From: Anaeramoeba flamelloides
Taxonomy: Eukaryota; Metamonada; Anaeramoebidae
DNA length: 64,000 nt
Assembly: GCA_027625915.1 (NCBI GenBank)
Contig: JANTQA010000008.1
Coordinates: 7,371,501 to 7,435,500 of the forward strand
Direction of reading: 5' to 3'
Shown here: positions 48,242-58,967 of the stretch, in pieces
Layout: each line of letters starts with the position of its first letter
How positions within the stretch are numbered: position 1 is the first letter of the stretch
Made by a program: the position numbers and the translations under genes
Notes under the pieces: generated by a model
What the model saw: the letters and a program-made list of their open reading frames with translations, nothing else
Told to the model about the DNA's origin: nothing
The model's database searches: none

Positions 48242-51200
48242 GATTTGTCAAATTATTAAAACTGTTTATGTTCAAAAAACAAAGGAAATTGTATACACAA
48301 TTGAATTCTTTCCTTCATAGAAAATTAAACAAAATCCATTCCTAAATTAACCCGAATTTCACAGAAAACTAAATTGAGTTTAAAATTCTTCTAAGGACTG
48401 TTTCTAAACACTAATGTCTATACACTCTTTGAATTAGAAGACACAAATTCCGTCAATTCAAAAATCTCTCTCGAGCGGATTAAATGTTTTTTTAACATTA
48501 AGACTTAACAATAAATCATTAACCTGAATTTTGAAACACTAAAATTTACAAAAGCATGAAGATCTTCGAGACTTAGCCTTTAAAAAAGTTTTAAGAAGTC
48601 AAAAAAGGAAAAAAAATAATTTTGAAAAACGATTTTTTTATTATTATTCTTTTAACAAGTCAACTTACATTATCGAAATATACCTTAAAACAAACAAAAA
48701 AAAAAAAAAAACTTTGAAGATTGTGCATTCTAAAAGTTAAAAAGAATTTAGAATATTTTTATTACTTTTTGAAAAAGAGTATACCCAAATATCAAAATTT
48801 GATAAACTTATTTTATTTTTATTTCTCAAAGTTTATTCAGTCACTTGTGTATTTTACCAATCCGTAATTTGTTAAAACACGGTGTACGGAAAATGATAAA
48901 CTTTGAAATTATCCGAAACTTGGGGGTTTTAGGTTTCTGTGATTTGAAATTATATTGGTTTTCAAATAAGAGTTTTAATAGGGATAAAATATCACTTTTT
49001 CAGACTTGATAAAATATGAGTTTGAGCCAAAAATACTTTTTTATTTTTACAAAGAAAAATTAATACCAATAATTTTAGAAAGATCAAGACAATTTGATTT
49101 AAATAAATAAATAGGAGACTTTGATCTTTGAAAAAAAATGATCAACTACAAAAAAAATTATATTTAAAATTAAACCTTTCAATATATATATATTCCAAAT
49201 ATTGTACAAAAAGAGAATAAAAAGTTGAAAAATGTCTCATTTGATATAAAAAAAAATTGGTAATTTTTGTTATTTTGTAGATTACAAAAGTGTCAAGTAT
49301 TAAAATTAAAATTTAAACTTTTGAAAAAAACTGAAAACATTTAATGGCCTGAATTATTTTTAATTATGTTTCTGTGATGTGTCAACCAAAGACTAATTAT
49401 CAGGATATTATTATTATTAATTCAAGCGGTATTATTAAAACTCACATATTTATTAAATTTTGAGAATTAAATAAATTAAAATTTAATTTGAAAAATTCCT
49501 CTTTTAAAATTAAGCATTAAATGCGAAATAAATTGTAGAGTATATAATCGGCAATGTGAATAAGATTTTTGGTTAAAAAACTTTTTTTTTAATGATTATT
49601 TTTCCTTTTTTATAAAATAATAACAATAAAAACAATACAGTACATCACTATAGCGTTTTTAATTTTGTTTCTATAAAATTTTATTATTTTTAAGTTGTAT
49701 CAAAAAAAAAATTAAAAATTGCAAGTGACATATTTATTTATTTGGAGAAAGGTCTAATCAAAGAAAAATTGTCAAAAGAAAAAAAAAAGAGAAGAAAAAT
49801 AATTAAAATATTATCGTTCGGGAAAAAAGATGAAACAGTGAAAAAAAAGTTCAAATGGATTTTTAATTGTGAACCTTAACATTAGCCAAAATGAAAAGTA
49901 AAATCAATTATTAGAAGAAACAAATTAACTTCAAAGAACGATCCATTATATTATTTTCAATCGAATCAACAAAAACAATTTAAATCTACTTGATTATATG
50001 AATTGTGTGAGTGGTTTTGAAGATCTCAAAAATTGTCAATTTTTTTCAATAAATTTTTAATGATTGATCTGATCAAAGAAAAACTCATTACATCAAACAG
50101 TAGTATTAAAAAAACTGATATTGTGTTGAATCCTCCTTCATTTTGTTTTTAATCATTTCTTTTTTCTTCTATTAATTGATCTTACTTTTCATTTTGAGGT
50201 TCTATTAAGGTTCACAATTAAAAATTGTGCCGAACTTTTTTTCCTGTTTCACTTTTTTTCCCAAATGGTTAGAATAAAAAAATATTAATATCATTTGTAT
50301 GATCAAATCAAAAATTATACACTGAAGTTAGATTTTTTCGAATTCAAAAGAAGGGGGAAATCCTTGATTTTATTCGATTTTTTTTTTTTTTTTTTGATTA
50401 AAAAAACCACTGTTAATTTTTCTTCGTCTCGATAGAGTATTTTTATTTTTGTTTTTTTATTTAAGAAATTAAAAAAAAAAACTAACAATATTGTCCCAGA
50501 ATTCTTTTAAATTGTGCAAAACCTTGAAACCATACATAACACTACAATATTCGCACAAAGTGTCGCGCACTATGTACCCGATTGTATACACGTATATATC
50601 TATATTACTATTTTAAGGATTTTTTATATGCAATTTATACTTGTTTTTTCTTTATTACCTTAGGAACTATCAGAATTTGTTGTTTCCAAAGGGTTGAAAT
50701 ACGATATCAGTAAATTTAAAAAATGATTTAAAATACAGTCAATAAAAGGAAATTCGAAGCATTGCAATTTTTAGGCTTTTAGAGCATTCTGAAGGAAAAC
50801 AGATAACATTTATCGATCCAAATAACGTTTGAAATTGTCTAACAAAACAAGGAAAAATTTAAATCAATTTTTTTTTACATATTCTGCAAAACTTACTTTC
50901 TGACTTTATTTTCAAGATTAGTTATACCCTTAACCTAAACTCTAACACACTTTAAAAGAAAGTGAGCGAGCTTTGCATCAGGACATTTTGATTTTCGAAC
51001 CTTTTCAAGGTCTATGTTGAATCTGTTTCGTAAAAAATAGTTTTACACGAATGACAAAATTTTTTTAAAAAAAAACAAAATTTCAATTTTAGCAAGATCT
51101 CTTGACTTAACCTGATTTAAAGTGAATAAGTAAGTTACTAATTCTAAAAGTAGTATTCACAGAGCATGAAATTTGGAAAGTCCTTAAGTTTTCACACCAT

Positions 51201-51950
51201 AAGTTTTATGAAACATCCCCAACAAAAACAATAAACTTCGATCCTTTGTCACTTCTAATTTCACATTTTCTTATTTTAAAAAAAACTGTACCAATAACAA
51301 ATTGCTGTCAAAGGTTTGCGTACGATTTAGTCTTCAATCAGAAAAGAAAATAAAACCTATTTAAATGAAAAATGAAATTCAATGATTGAAATTATTCTTC
51401 AATTTGGATTACAATCAAACAAAGACAAACAGATATTTCTTTCAAAAAAAGCACAAAAAAGAAGAGAAGAAAGTAAAAAAGGAAGAAAAGCCGTACATTT
51501 TTTTCACCAACAAACTTTATATTCACATAACCATAAAAAAAGCATGCTAAACGACACAAAAACTGAGTAACAACTTCAATCAATCGCTTTCGAAAGTTCG
51601 AATAAGGCTGTTCTGGTTTTGTACCAATGACCATTATTTGCATAAAGATCAAACAGATCAAATGAAGCAAAATTACAATAATAAAGCGGATGGGCCCTAA
51701 AGTGAGAATAAAACACAGTACCATCTTTTCGTTTTTTATTAATTAAGGTATGTGGTTAATTTTTGTAAGTGAAAAACCGAAAAAAAAAAAAGAAATCGTT
51801 GAAAGAAAAGAAATTACTTACCAAGAATAACCTTTTTTTTGTTAAATTATCAATAGCCCAAGGTTTGAACTTGTGAATTGAATTTAATTCTTCAATAGTT
51901 TTGATTTCGTTTGATGGTAATTCTTTTTGTTTAGTTTTTGAAGAGCTCAT
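46715..51950 (-). CDS. Lysophospholipid acyltransferase (LPCAT/LPEAT-like), five exons
   Basis: An ER-membrane enzyme of the PlsC/AGPAT fold that transfers acyl-CoA to lysophospholipids. Exons in transcript order are 51950-51822, 51724-51497, 47646-47536, 47415-46993 and 46831-46715, all phase 0, giving 335 residues. The N-terminus carries membrane helices (exon 2: FILTLGPIRFIIVILLHLIC). Motif I is NHSSLLD (His136-Asp141), split from motif II/III by an intron; RMPFIG and LFVDR precede motif III FPEGTTSN (205-212). Residues VGAFSAGIPIQPIIIKY correspond to motif IV. The C-terminus is Lys/Glu-rich with no EF-hand. One donor is the atypical GTTTGT after Lys156; it is chosen because AK-ESVRRMPFIG restores the family pattern. 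The overall arrangement resembles the LPCAT1/2 and plant LPEAT group rather than LPAAT; substrate is not predictable. Confidence 0.88.
47795..49540 (+). repeat. Large dispersed repeat, copy B
   Basis: Aligned by eye with 18185-20335 but lacking the ~590-bp segment of copy A. It contains a poly-T run at 48212-48241 and, at 48370-48530, a motif also found at 29296-29420 and 57940-58085. Confidence 0.75.
49837..50265. mobile_element. MITE with ~45-bp inverted ends
   Basis: The left end (CAGTGAAAAAAAAGTTC, then GGATTTTTAATTGTGAACC) and right end (GGTTCACAATTAAAAATTG, ending TTCACTTTTTTT) are inverted copies. The sub-terminal ATTTTTAATTGTGAA is shared with the 2.2-kb element family. No coding capacity. 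Confidence 0.68.
50325..50530. repeat. Hairpin cluster 4
   Basis: Decayed members of both hairpin types: GAATTCAAAAGAAGGGGG with a downstream partner, and a TTTATTTAAGAAATTAAAAA palindrome ending in AAAACTAACA. Confidence 0.5.
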
Positions 51951-53829
51951 GAATAAAGTAAAATTTTACTAAAAAATGTCTCTAAGAGCTCTTTTGACTA
52001 TTAAAGAACATTTGGATCTCATAACTGTCAAACAAAACAAATTGCTTAGCTTATATGGAGAACAAAAATTATAATTAGGATTGTAATTTAAAGGAATTAA
52101 CAAGAATCAAAATCAAGAGAAAACTAGACCTCTCATATTTAAAATCTTTAATAATTTTCGTTGGTTTTTTCCACTTATCCTAAAATATTTTTTTTCATAT
52201 TTTTAGGTTCTCATTAATGTACCTTGAGTTTGATTTTTGATTACCAAATAATATATTTGTTTTTATTTGAAAACAACGAGCTTCTTTCAATTTAAGGGAC
52301 TAGTAAACTAAAAAAACCTTTCAAAAAAATTTTTCACCAATTCCAAAAAATTTTATATTCGGAAGTGAAAAAAATACCAGACATGAAAATAATCCACAGA
52401 CAAGATTTTTAATTGTGAATATTAGGAAAATTGTTCGGTAACTTCTGTATTTAAGGGAATAGTAGAATAAAAAAAATCTTCAAGTAAATTTAATAGCAAA
52501 TTTCAAAAATTTATTTACAGCATTTTGAAATTGAAAAAAAAAGTAAAAATATGATTACTGCAATACCAAACTTACTTTTAAAGATATTTACAGAAATTAA
52601 TTATTTATTTTTAAAAGACTGATACATTTTTTTCATTTTTGAAAAGATCAAAATTCTAACATATTTCTGAATTATTTAAAAAACAATTCTTTCCTTTGAA
52701 ACAAGATTGAAATCTTAATATATGTAAAGAAAGTGTTCAAATATACATTTTAAAAATGAAACGATTAAGTTCTAAAATATTCCAGTTTAAAAAAAATCTA
52801 TTTTTTAATTTCAAAAAAATATAATAATGATATTAAACTTGTAAAAAATATAATTTTTTGATTCAAAGAATAGACCAAATCTATTTTTTCTTGGGATTGA
52901 ATGAAAAAATCTGAGAAAAAAAATCAAACAATTGAATTAAAAATTCTCTCAAATACTTTTTTAAACCTGGAAAATTCAACTAATAATTTAGAGAAATACT
53001 TTTTAATTTGATTATTTATAATCAATAATTAATAACCCAATCTTAATTATTTCAGTAAGTCATTAACAACCCAAAGATTAAATTTATCATGGCGGTTTTA
53101 CAATTATTTGTAAATTTTTTAAAGATTTTTCAACAAAATAAACAATTCAAATGTATATTTCTAATAAAAAAAAAAATAATAGATAATATCAAGTAACTGA
53201 TTTTATTAACACAAACAGTCCCTTGTTTATACTCTTGATATTTGAAAAAGTATATTGAAAAGTTTTTTAAATTTCAAGAAATTTCATTAATAAATATTTG
53301 TGGATAAAATAAATGATCAAATTTTTAGATCTTCAAGGATACAATATTTGATTTATTTTTATTGTATTTTTAAAATAAGATTAAAGCTATAAGGTTGCTG
53401 GTCAATAAAGACTCTCAGTAATTACTTAAAGTGATATTTCTTCAAAATTAAATTTTTTTTGCAATTTTTTTATTTTCCAAATTTGATCCAAAAACCAACC
53501 AAAAAGATCTTGATCTTTATACTGAAAATTTAATTGGGAAAATAAAATCTTTTAAAAATGTTTTTCATTTCATTATAGTTGACAAATGAAGTTGCAAATC
53601 AGGTTTAATTGTATCCTTATGTAAATAATTACTCTATTACCTTTGGGAAAATTGATAAATAAGAGTTACTAATCCGTTAATGGATAAAAGACAAAAAAAA
53701 AACCCTAATTATTCTTTAAAAACATGATTCTTAAATCTTTCAAAAGAGTTTAAATACATAGTAATAAATGTGAGATTTTTGTTTTGAGCCCAATTAAGTA
53801 CTTTCATTTTTTTTAATTTCTTTCACAAG
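51951..53829. other. Divergent promoter region between LPCAT and SHQ1, mostly repeat
   Basis: The two genes diverge from this interval. Most of it is the second copy of the 2.2-kb element (52360-53690), leaving about 400 bp next to LPCAT and 140 bp next to SHQ1 for promoters. I recognise no specific regulatory site. Confidence 0.6.
52360..53690 (+). repeat. Partial copy of the 2.2-kb element
   Basis: Collinear with 36550-38390 in the same orientation, including a nearly identical first 150 bp. It lacks about 500 bp corresponding to 37560-38150 and the right terminal 400 bp. It stops about 140 bp before the SHQ1 start codon. Confidence 0.75.
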
Positions 53830-56800
53830 ATGACAACTCCTAAATTCACTTTATCTCAGGAACCCGATACAATTACTATTAATATTCAAATCCCGTTTGT
53901 AAAAAACGATGATTTAGATTATTTAATAACCGAGAAAGAATTTTATCTTAAAGTAACTCCTTATTATTTAAAATTAGAATTTCCATCTGAAATCTCGAAC
54001 TCAAACGAACAAATAACCTATGACGAAAAAACTGAAAGTGTGAATGTTTTATTACATAAACAAACAAAAGGCAAATACTTTGAAAATTTAGAACAATTAA
54101 AAGCCAAAACTGAAGAGATAAACATCACTGATAGTCAAAAGGATTTTAACTTTACCAAAAATCAATTACCAAAAGAAAAGAAAGTTAAGAAAGAAGAAGA
54201 AAAAGAGAAGGAAAAAGCAACAAAAAAAGAAAACGAAAAAGAAAATGAAAAAGAAAAAGAAAAAGAAAAAGAAAAAGAAGAGGGTGGTATAAATAGTCTT
54301 GTTCAAAAAGTTGATAAACTTAAAATTAAAGAAAAAACTTATCGGTATGGGTTTAATGATCTCTATACCAACGCTTTTGAACTTTTTCATTCTGTCCTTG
54401 ATCAAATCATTGAAATTCCTGATCCTAAGAATGTCTCACCAAAAGAAAGATCAAAAAGATCTTTTACAATTTTAGAAAACAAATTTGATCCAGAGCATTA
54501 TATGGCAGATTATGCAATGGAAGATAATTTAATTGACTACATCGAATATTTACCATTTTGGTATCCAAAACAAGAAGAAAAAAAAGAAAACAAACAAAAA
54601 ACGTTTGCTTTGTCTGAAAAAGAACAAAAAAGTTTATCGAAATTACCAACCAAAAAGTGTAAGTTTTCCTTTTTCCTAAACACTGATTATTTGTCTTCCC
54701 ATTCTCTCAAAAAAGTGTGAATCAAAATTTTTTTAAAATATTTTTTCTCGATTAGTAATCCTTTATCACATCTTTTTGATGTCTCTGAAATAAAAATACA
54801 ATCAAAATCTTGTTGTTAAGGCTTTAGTCACTTTCCATGGATTTGATCCATACCCAAGGGGTGGCTTACCGCCAAAAAGTATATTCTGAGATTGAACTTC
54901 TTTTAATTGTCAAAATTTAAATAACAAACAAAATAATTTAACAGTATCCAAATGACAAAAAATTCAATTAACAAAAAAAAAAACAATTAGAAAGGAGATT
55001 CTTTTTATTGAAAAAAATTCAAAATAACAAAACAAAAAGAGTTTTTTCTTTTTTTAAATTTCCAAGGGTTAAGTTTCTTCAATTTAAAACAAATTGTTTT
55101 CTAAAAGTACACAATCAATTTAATTCGATTTAATCTCATTTTTTGTTATTTTAATGCACTACATTTGACAAAGTAAGGATTTTGTAACATTTTTGAGATA
55201 AAAATAACTCATTTGAGAAATGAAAAAATTACAAAAAATCATTTTTTGAAAAAAAAGTTTCATAATCCCAAGAGCAAAAAATTCAAATAACAAAAAAAAA
55301 AAATAGGATCTCATTTTCATCAATTCAATTATTTAAAAAAAAAAGTTTTAATCCCAAAAAATCTAAATTAAAAAAAAAAAATCACTTGTAACTTTTTTTA
55401 AATTTCCCAAATGGTTAAATTTCTTCAATTTAAAAGAAATTATTTTCTTGTAGTATATAATCAATTTAAGGATTATCTCAAATAAAGCCACCACAAGGGG
55501 TGTATGAGTCAAAACATTTTCGAAATAAACTCTCTTTTTCTCTTGAGATACAGAAGAACTATTAAATTTCAATTTTCTTAGGAATTGTAAAATCTTTCCT
55601 GATCAGGTTCCGAATTGTAAATTGGTACTGAAAACCTAAACCCAACACTTTTTGTTCTAATACAATTATTGTCGAGTTTCCAATAAAAACCTCTGAAAAA
55701 ATCGAGTGAGATCATTAATGGTTTGGAAGTGGTTTTAAGTACCAATTTACAATTAGGAACCTGATCAGGAAAGATTTTACAATTCCTAAGAAAATTGAAA
55801 TTTAATAGTTCTTCTGTATCTCAAGAGAAAAAGAGTTTATTTCGAAAATGTTTTGACTCATACACCTCTTGTGATGGCTGTATTTGAGATAATCCTTAAT
55901 TTGTTTTTATGTAATTTGTGATTATTTTGTAATCCACTAAATTTGACAAAGTAAGGATTTTATAATATTCTTTTGATAAAAATAACTCTTTTGAAAAATG
56001 AAAAAATGAAAAAATGAAAAAAAAAATCTTTGAGATCTCAAAAAGCACCAAATAGCGACACTTCGAAACTAAAACAGTTGTCTTCAAAATGATAATTCAT
56101 AACCATTCAAATTGGAAATTGACTTATCCTCTCGGGCACTTTTTTCTAAAAATGTACTAGTTTTTCATTGTTTCTTTTTCGAGATTGATCGTACACCGCA
56201 TTCTTATTGATTTTAAATTGGTATTAGGTATGTATAAAAATTACTAAAAAATTTTAATTCAATTTCAAAAAAATATTTTTCATCGAACTGCTCTACACTT
56301 AAAAGTTAAATTATTAATTTACTTGTAAATTTTAAAGAAATATTGCATTTAAGGGATTGAATCTCATGGTTGATTTTGAAAACATTCAATTAGAGTTCTA
56401 TATGTGGAAATTCAAGCAGCCAGTTATCACTTAAACCAAAAATAAAATGGTTTGAATATAAGATAATAAAAAATATAAAAAACATTAATTATTTTTTTTT
56501 TATTATTTAAGGGAGGAGTTATTGACCCTTCTTATTTGCCCGAATTCCTAAATTTTTATTTAGGAATTAAAAACATTAATTATTATTATTTTTTTTTTTA
56601 ATATTGAAAGGAGAGATTAAAGATTCTCTTTCAGTTGTTAAGTTTTTTCGAGTTTTCTATATCCTTTGAAAATCGATAATTTTTCTGAATAAACAGAAAG
56701 CTGCAAGAAAAATGCAGTTAGGTTTTTTTTATTTCTTAAAATAAAAAAAAAACCTAGGCACTTTTCATTGGGCTTTCTTGAATTTTCTGTTTATTTGTAG

Positions 56801-58967
56801 AATCAATAAGTTTTCGTTAGGTTTTTTTTACTTTTTGCAATAAACCGAAAATTTATTAAAATTTTCTGTTTATTTCAAAAAGTAAAAAAAACCTAGAACA
56901 CTTCACAGATAAAACAGAAACCCCCAAGAAAACTGCCGTTAGGTTTTTCAAAATTTAAAAGAGTTGAGTTAAATCAAAGATTTTTCTCTATTCTTTTGAA
57001 TTTTGGAAAACCTAGGCACTTGACGACACTTGATAATACTCCATGGCACCTTTCCGAATTACTAATAATAAATTAAAAATTTATATGATAAGAAAAAAAA
57101 ATATTTTAGAATTGTGCAAGTTCCAAGTTTTTTTTTGGTTGAAAAAGCAAAAAGAAAAAAAAAAAAAAAGAATATTCAAAAATATGATACATTTTTTTAA
57201 TTGAATTGCTTTATCATTAGTAATATCATCCGAATTAACAATTATTTTTATAATATACAGTAGGTAAAAAATACATTAATTTGAAAAAATCAAGTTCCAC
57301 AAAGTTTTCAAAGCAGGCCATAAAATGGTTTAACAACTTAAATAGAACAGATTGATTAATAATTTTTAAAGATTTTGCCTACTCTATTTTTTAAAATGTC
57401 TTTGACATCTAAAATTATGAAACAGTACAAAAAGAATTGCCAAAATAAACTTAATTTCAAAATTTTGGACAAAGTTAAAATAATTTAAAGAATAACAATA
57501 ACACAATTTCATTCAATTTAGAAAATAATTTTGATTTTAACAAACTATTATTATTATTTTTTTGTCTTTTATAGTATGTTTTCATTTCTTTTTTTTATGT
57601 TAGGTAATCTGTTTCCTTTGATGAAAAAAAATTTTTCGAATGATTTATCGATGGTTAAGGTTGAGTTTGTTAAATGAAAAAAATCACGATAAGATTAGTT
57701 GATGGTATCTAACCATTGATCGATAAATAATTGTTAATAGAATTTAAACAAATTTACAAATACATTTTTATTTTCTTGCAATTAGGAAAAAGGAGCTCAA
57801 GACAAAATAAAACCTCTAAATAAATTCATTTAAACCAGAAAATTTCAGGTCTCTCACAATAATTATTTTAAACCTCTCTTTATTATTTTTTCCACTCTTC
57901 ACTCTTTACTTTAAATCATTTTTACTCTTTCTTGTTTTAGAAAACTAAATAAAGATTCAAATACTTCTGATGACTGTATCTATTAGATACTCTTTGAATC
58001 AGAATTCTCAAATTTAGTAACTTCAAAATTCTCTCTTTAACAGATTAGATGAGGTTTCATCTAACCCTTAACAATAAATCCAAATACATTTTTTTGTTCT
58101 GCCCATTTAAAAAATTTTAGACACACTGAGATTTTTTTATTTTTATTTTATTTTTATTATTTGGATGAAAAGGATTACATACAAAAACATAAATATTATG
58201 ATAACATAAATGTAGTTTAATAAAAAGTTTAGGGAAAAATACATGATTATTCGATTTTTTTTTTTTTTTTGAATACAGTGCTAATAAAATTATTTGAAAT
58301 TTTACATTTTTTTTCAAAAAAATAATTTTCTAAATTTTTGGTTATCTTAATTTTTTTTTTTTCTAAATAAACATATTGTTCTTTATATTTATAATATTGT
58401 ACAAAAAAATAATATATATGTATTCAAAATATAGATAATATAATTCAACAACACACAACACTTCTCGGACTCGTGGATCTCCTTTTTTGCTATTCATATG
58501 ACAACCGAATTAATTTAGGAGACGACAATCCTGAATCTTCTTGGACGATCAGTAAATTAAGCCCAACATTATCCTGCTTAGAAAATTTTACTTCATTAAA
58601 AGAATTATTAATAAAATGTATTAAGCGATCAATTTCATATCCCCTTTATCGTAATTGGAAATTATCAGAAAAAATTATACAAGATGTAAAACAAATAATC
58701 AAATCTGGTAAAATGATGATTGTAAAATGCTTGCTGGATTTAAAAAATATTTTTGATCTAACTACAAACAGATATATTTTTTCCAAAATTTTTATAAATG
58801 ATTACTGTACTTGGGTAAACCAATTAGAAAATGAAGATTTATTTCAAAACATTTTGGAGGAGTTAAATGAATTAAAATTAAATCAAAATGATATAGGCTG
58901 GAAATTAAATAAACTTGAAGAAATAGTCAAAATAGTCAAATTAGAACAAAAAAATAATAATAAATAA
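53830..58967 (+). CDS. SHQ1: SHQ1, H/ACA snoRNP assembly chaperone, two exons
   Basis: SHQ1 holds the pseudouridine synthase dyskerin/Cbf5 as an RNA mimic until H/ACA snoRNP assembly. Exon 1 is 53830-54658 and exon 2 is 58435-58967; a phase-1 donor and matching acceptor create Tyr277, giving 453 residues. The N-terminal CS domain begins MTTPKFTLSQEPDTITINI, the family's typical opening. After an EKEKEK linker the SHQ1-specific domain runs from YRYGFNDLY through NKFDPEHYMADY to exon 2. Exon 2 carries SWTISKLSPTLSCLENF, YPLYRNWKL, KCLLDLKNIF and INDYCTWV, all in the order known from human and yeast SHQ1. It lacks the long acidic C-terminal tail of the human protein. The ATG at 53830 directly precedes the conserved CS domain. 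The intron is very long at 3,776 bp. Confidence 0.95.
54835..56100 (-). repeat. Dispersed repeat C, reverse copy
   Basis: Reverse complement of the family at 31590-32480. It includes internal direct repeats: 55030-55110 recurs at 55380-55465, and 55155-55245 recurs at 55925-56005 (shared ATTTGACAAAGTAAGGATTT). Confidence 0.7.
55462..55903. repeat. Fold-back element with near-identical 172-bp arms
   Basis: Arms 55462-55634 and 55732-55903 are inverted copies differing at only a handful of bases, around a spacer of about 97 bp. Shared landmarks include TTTCCTGATCAGGTTCC and GTATGAGTCAAAACATTTTC. The high identity suggests recent origin or gene conversion. Confidence 0.85.
56630..57060. repeat. 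Hairpin cluster 5
   Basis: Three hairpins in a row. One is a short palindrome at 56705-56755 (AGGTTTTTTTTATTTC and inverse). One is of the AAACCGAAAAT type at 56815-56900. One is of the AATTTAAAAGAG / ATTCTTTTGAATT type at 56935-57010. Joints carry AAAACCTAGGCACTT, and the cluster ends GACACTTGATAATACT. Confidence 0.72.
57940..58085 (+). repeat. Short dispersed motif D (also 29296-29420 and 48370-48530)
   Basis: Three intronic segments share GAAAACTAAATAAAG, then GACTGT-TCTATT, then CTCTTTGAAT with a similar spacing. All three sit in long introns, in FEX, LPCAT and SHQ1 respectively. Confidence 0.5.

Larger units (their letters stand above)
47647..51496 (-). other. 3.85-kb intron of the acyltransferase gene
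   Basis: Runs from GTACGG at 51496 to TTTTTTAG at 47647 on the minus strand, just upstream of catalytic motif I. It holds copy B of the large dispersed repeat (47795-49540), an inverted-end MITE (49837-50265) and a hairpin cluster (50325-50530). A slightly GC-richer patch at about 50920-51020 is unassigned. Confidence 0.75.
54659..58434 (+). other. 3.8-kb intron of SHQ1
   Basis: Begins GTAAGT and ends AAATATAG. It contains the reverse copy of repeat C (54835-56100) with an embedded fold-back (55462-55903), a hairpin cluster (56630-57060) and a short dispersed motif (57940-58085). The remainder is AT-rich. Confidence 0.8.

Noticed and set aside
50990-51060. Possible tRNA B-box (GGTTCGAAAATC on the minus strand)
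   Set aside because: No acceptor stem, A-box or cloverleaf could be fitted around it.
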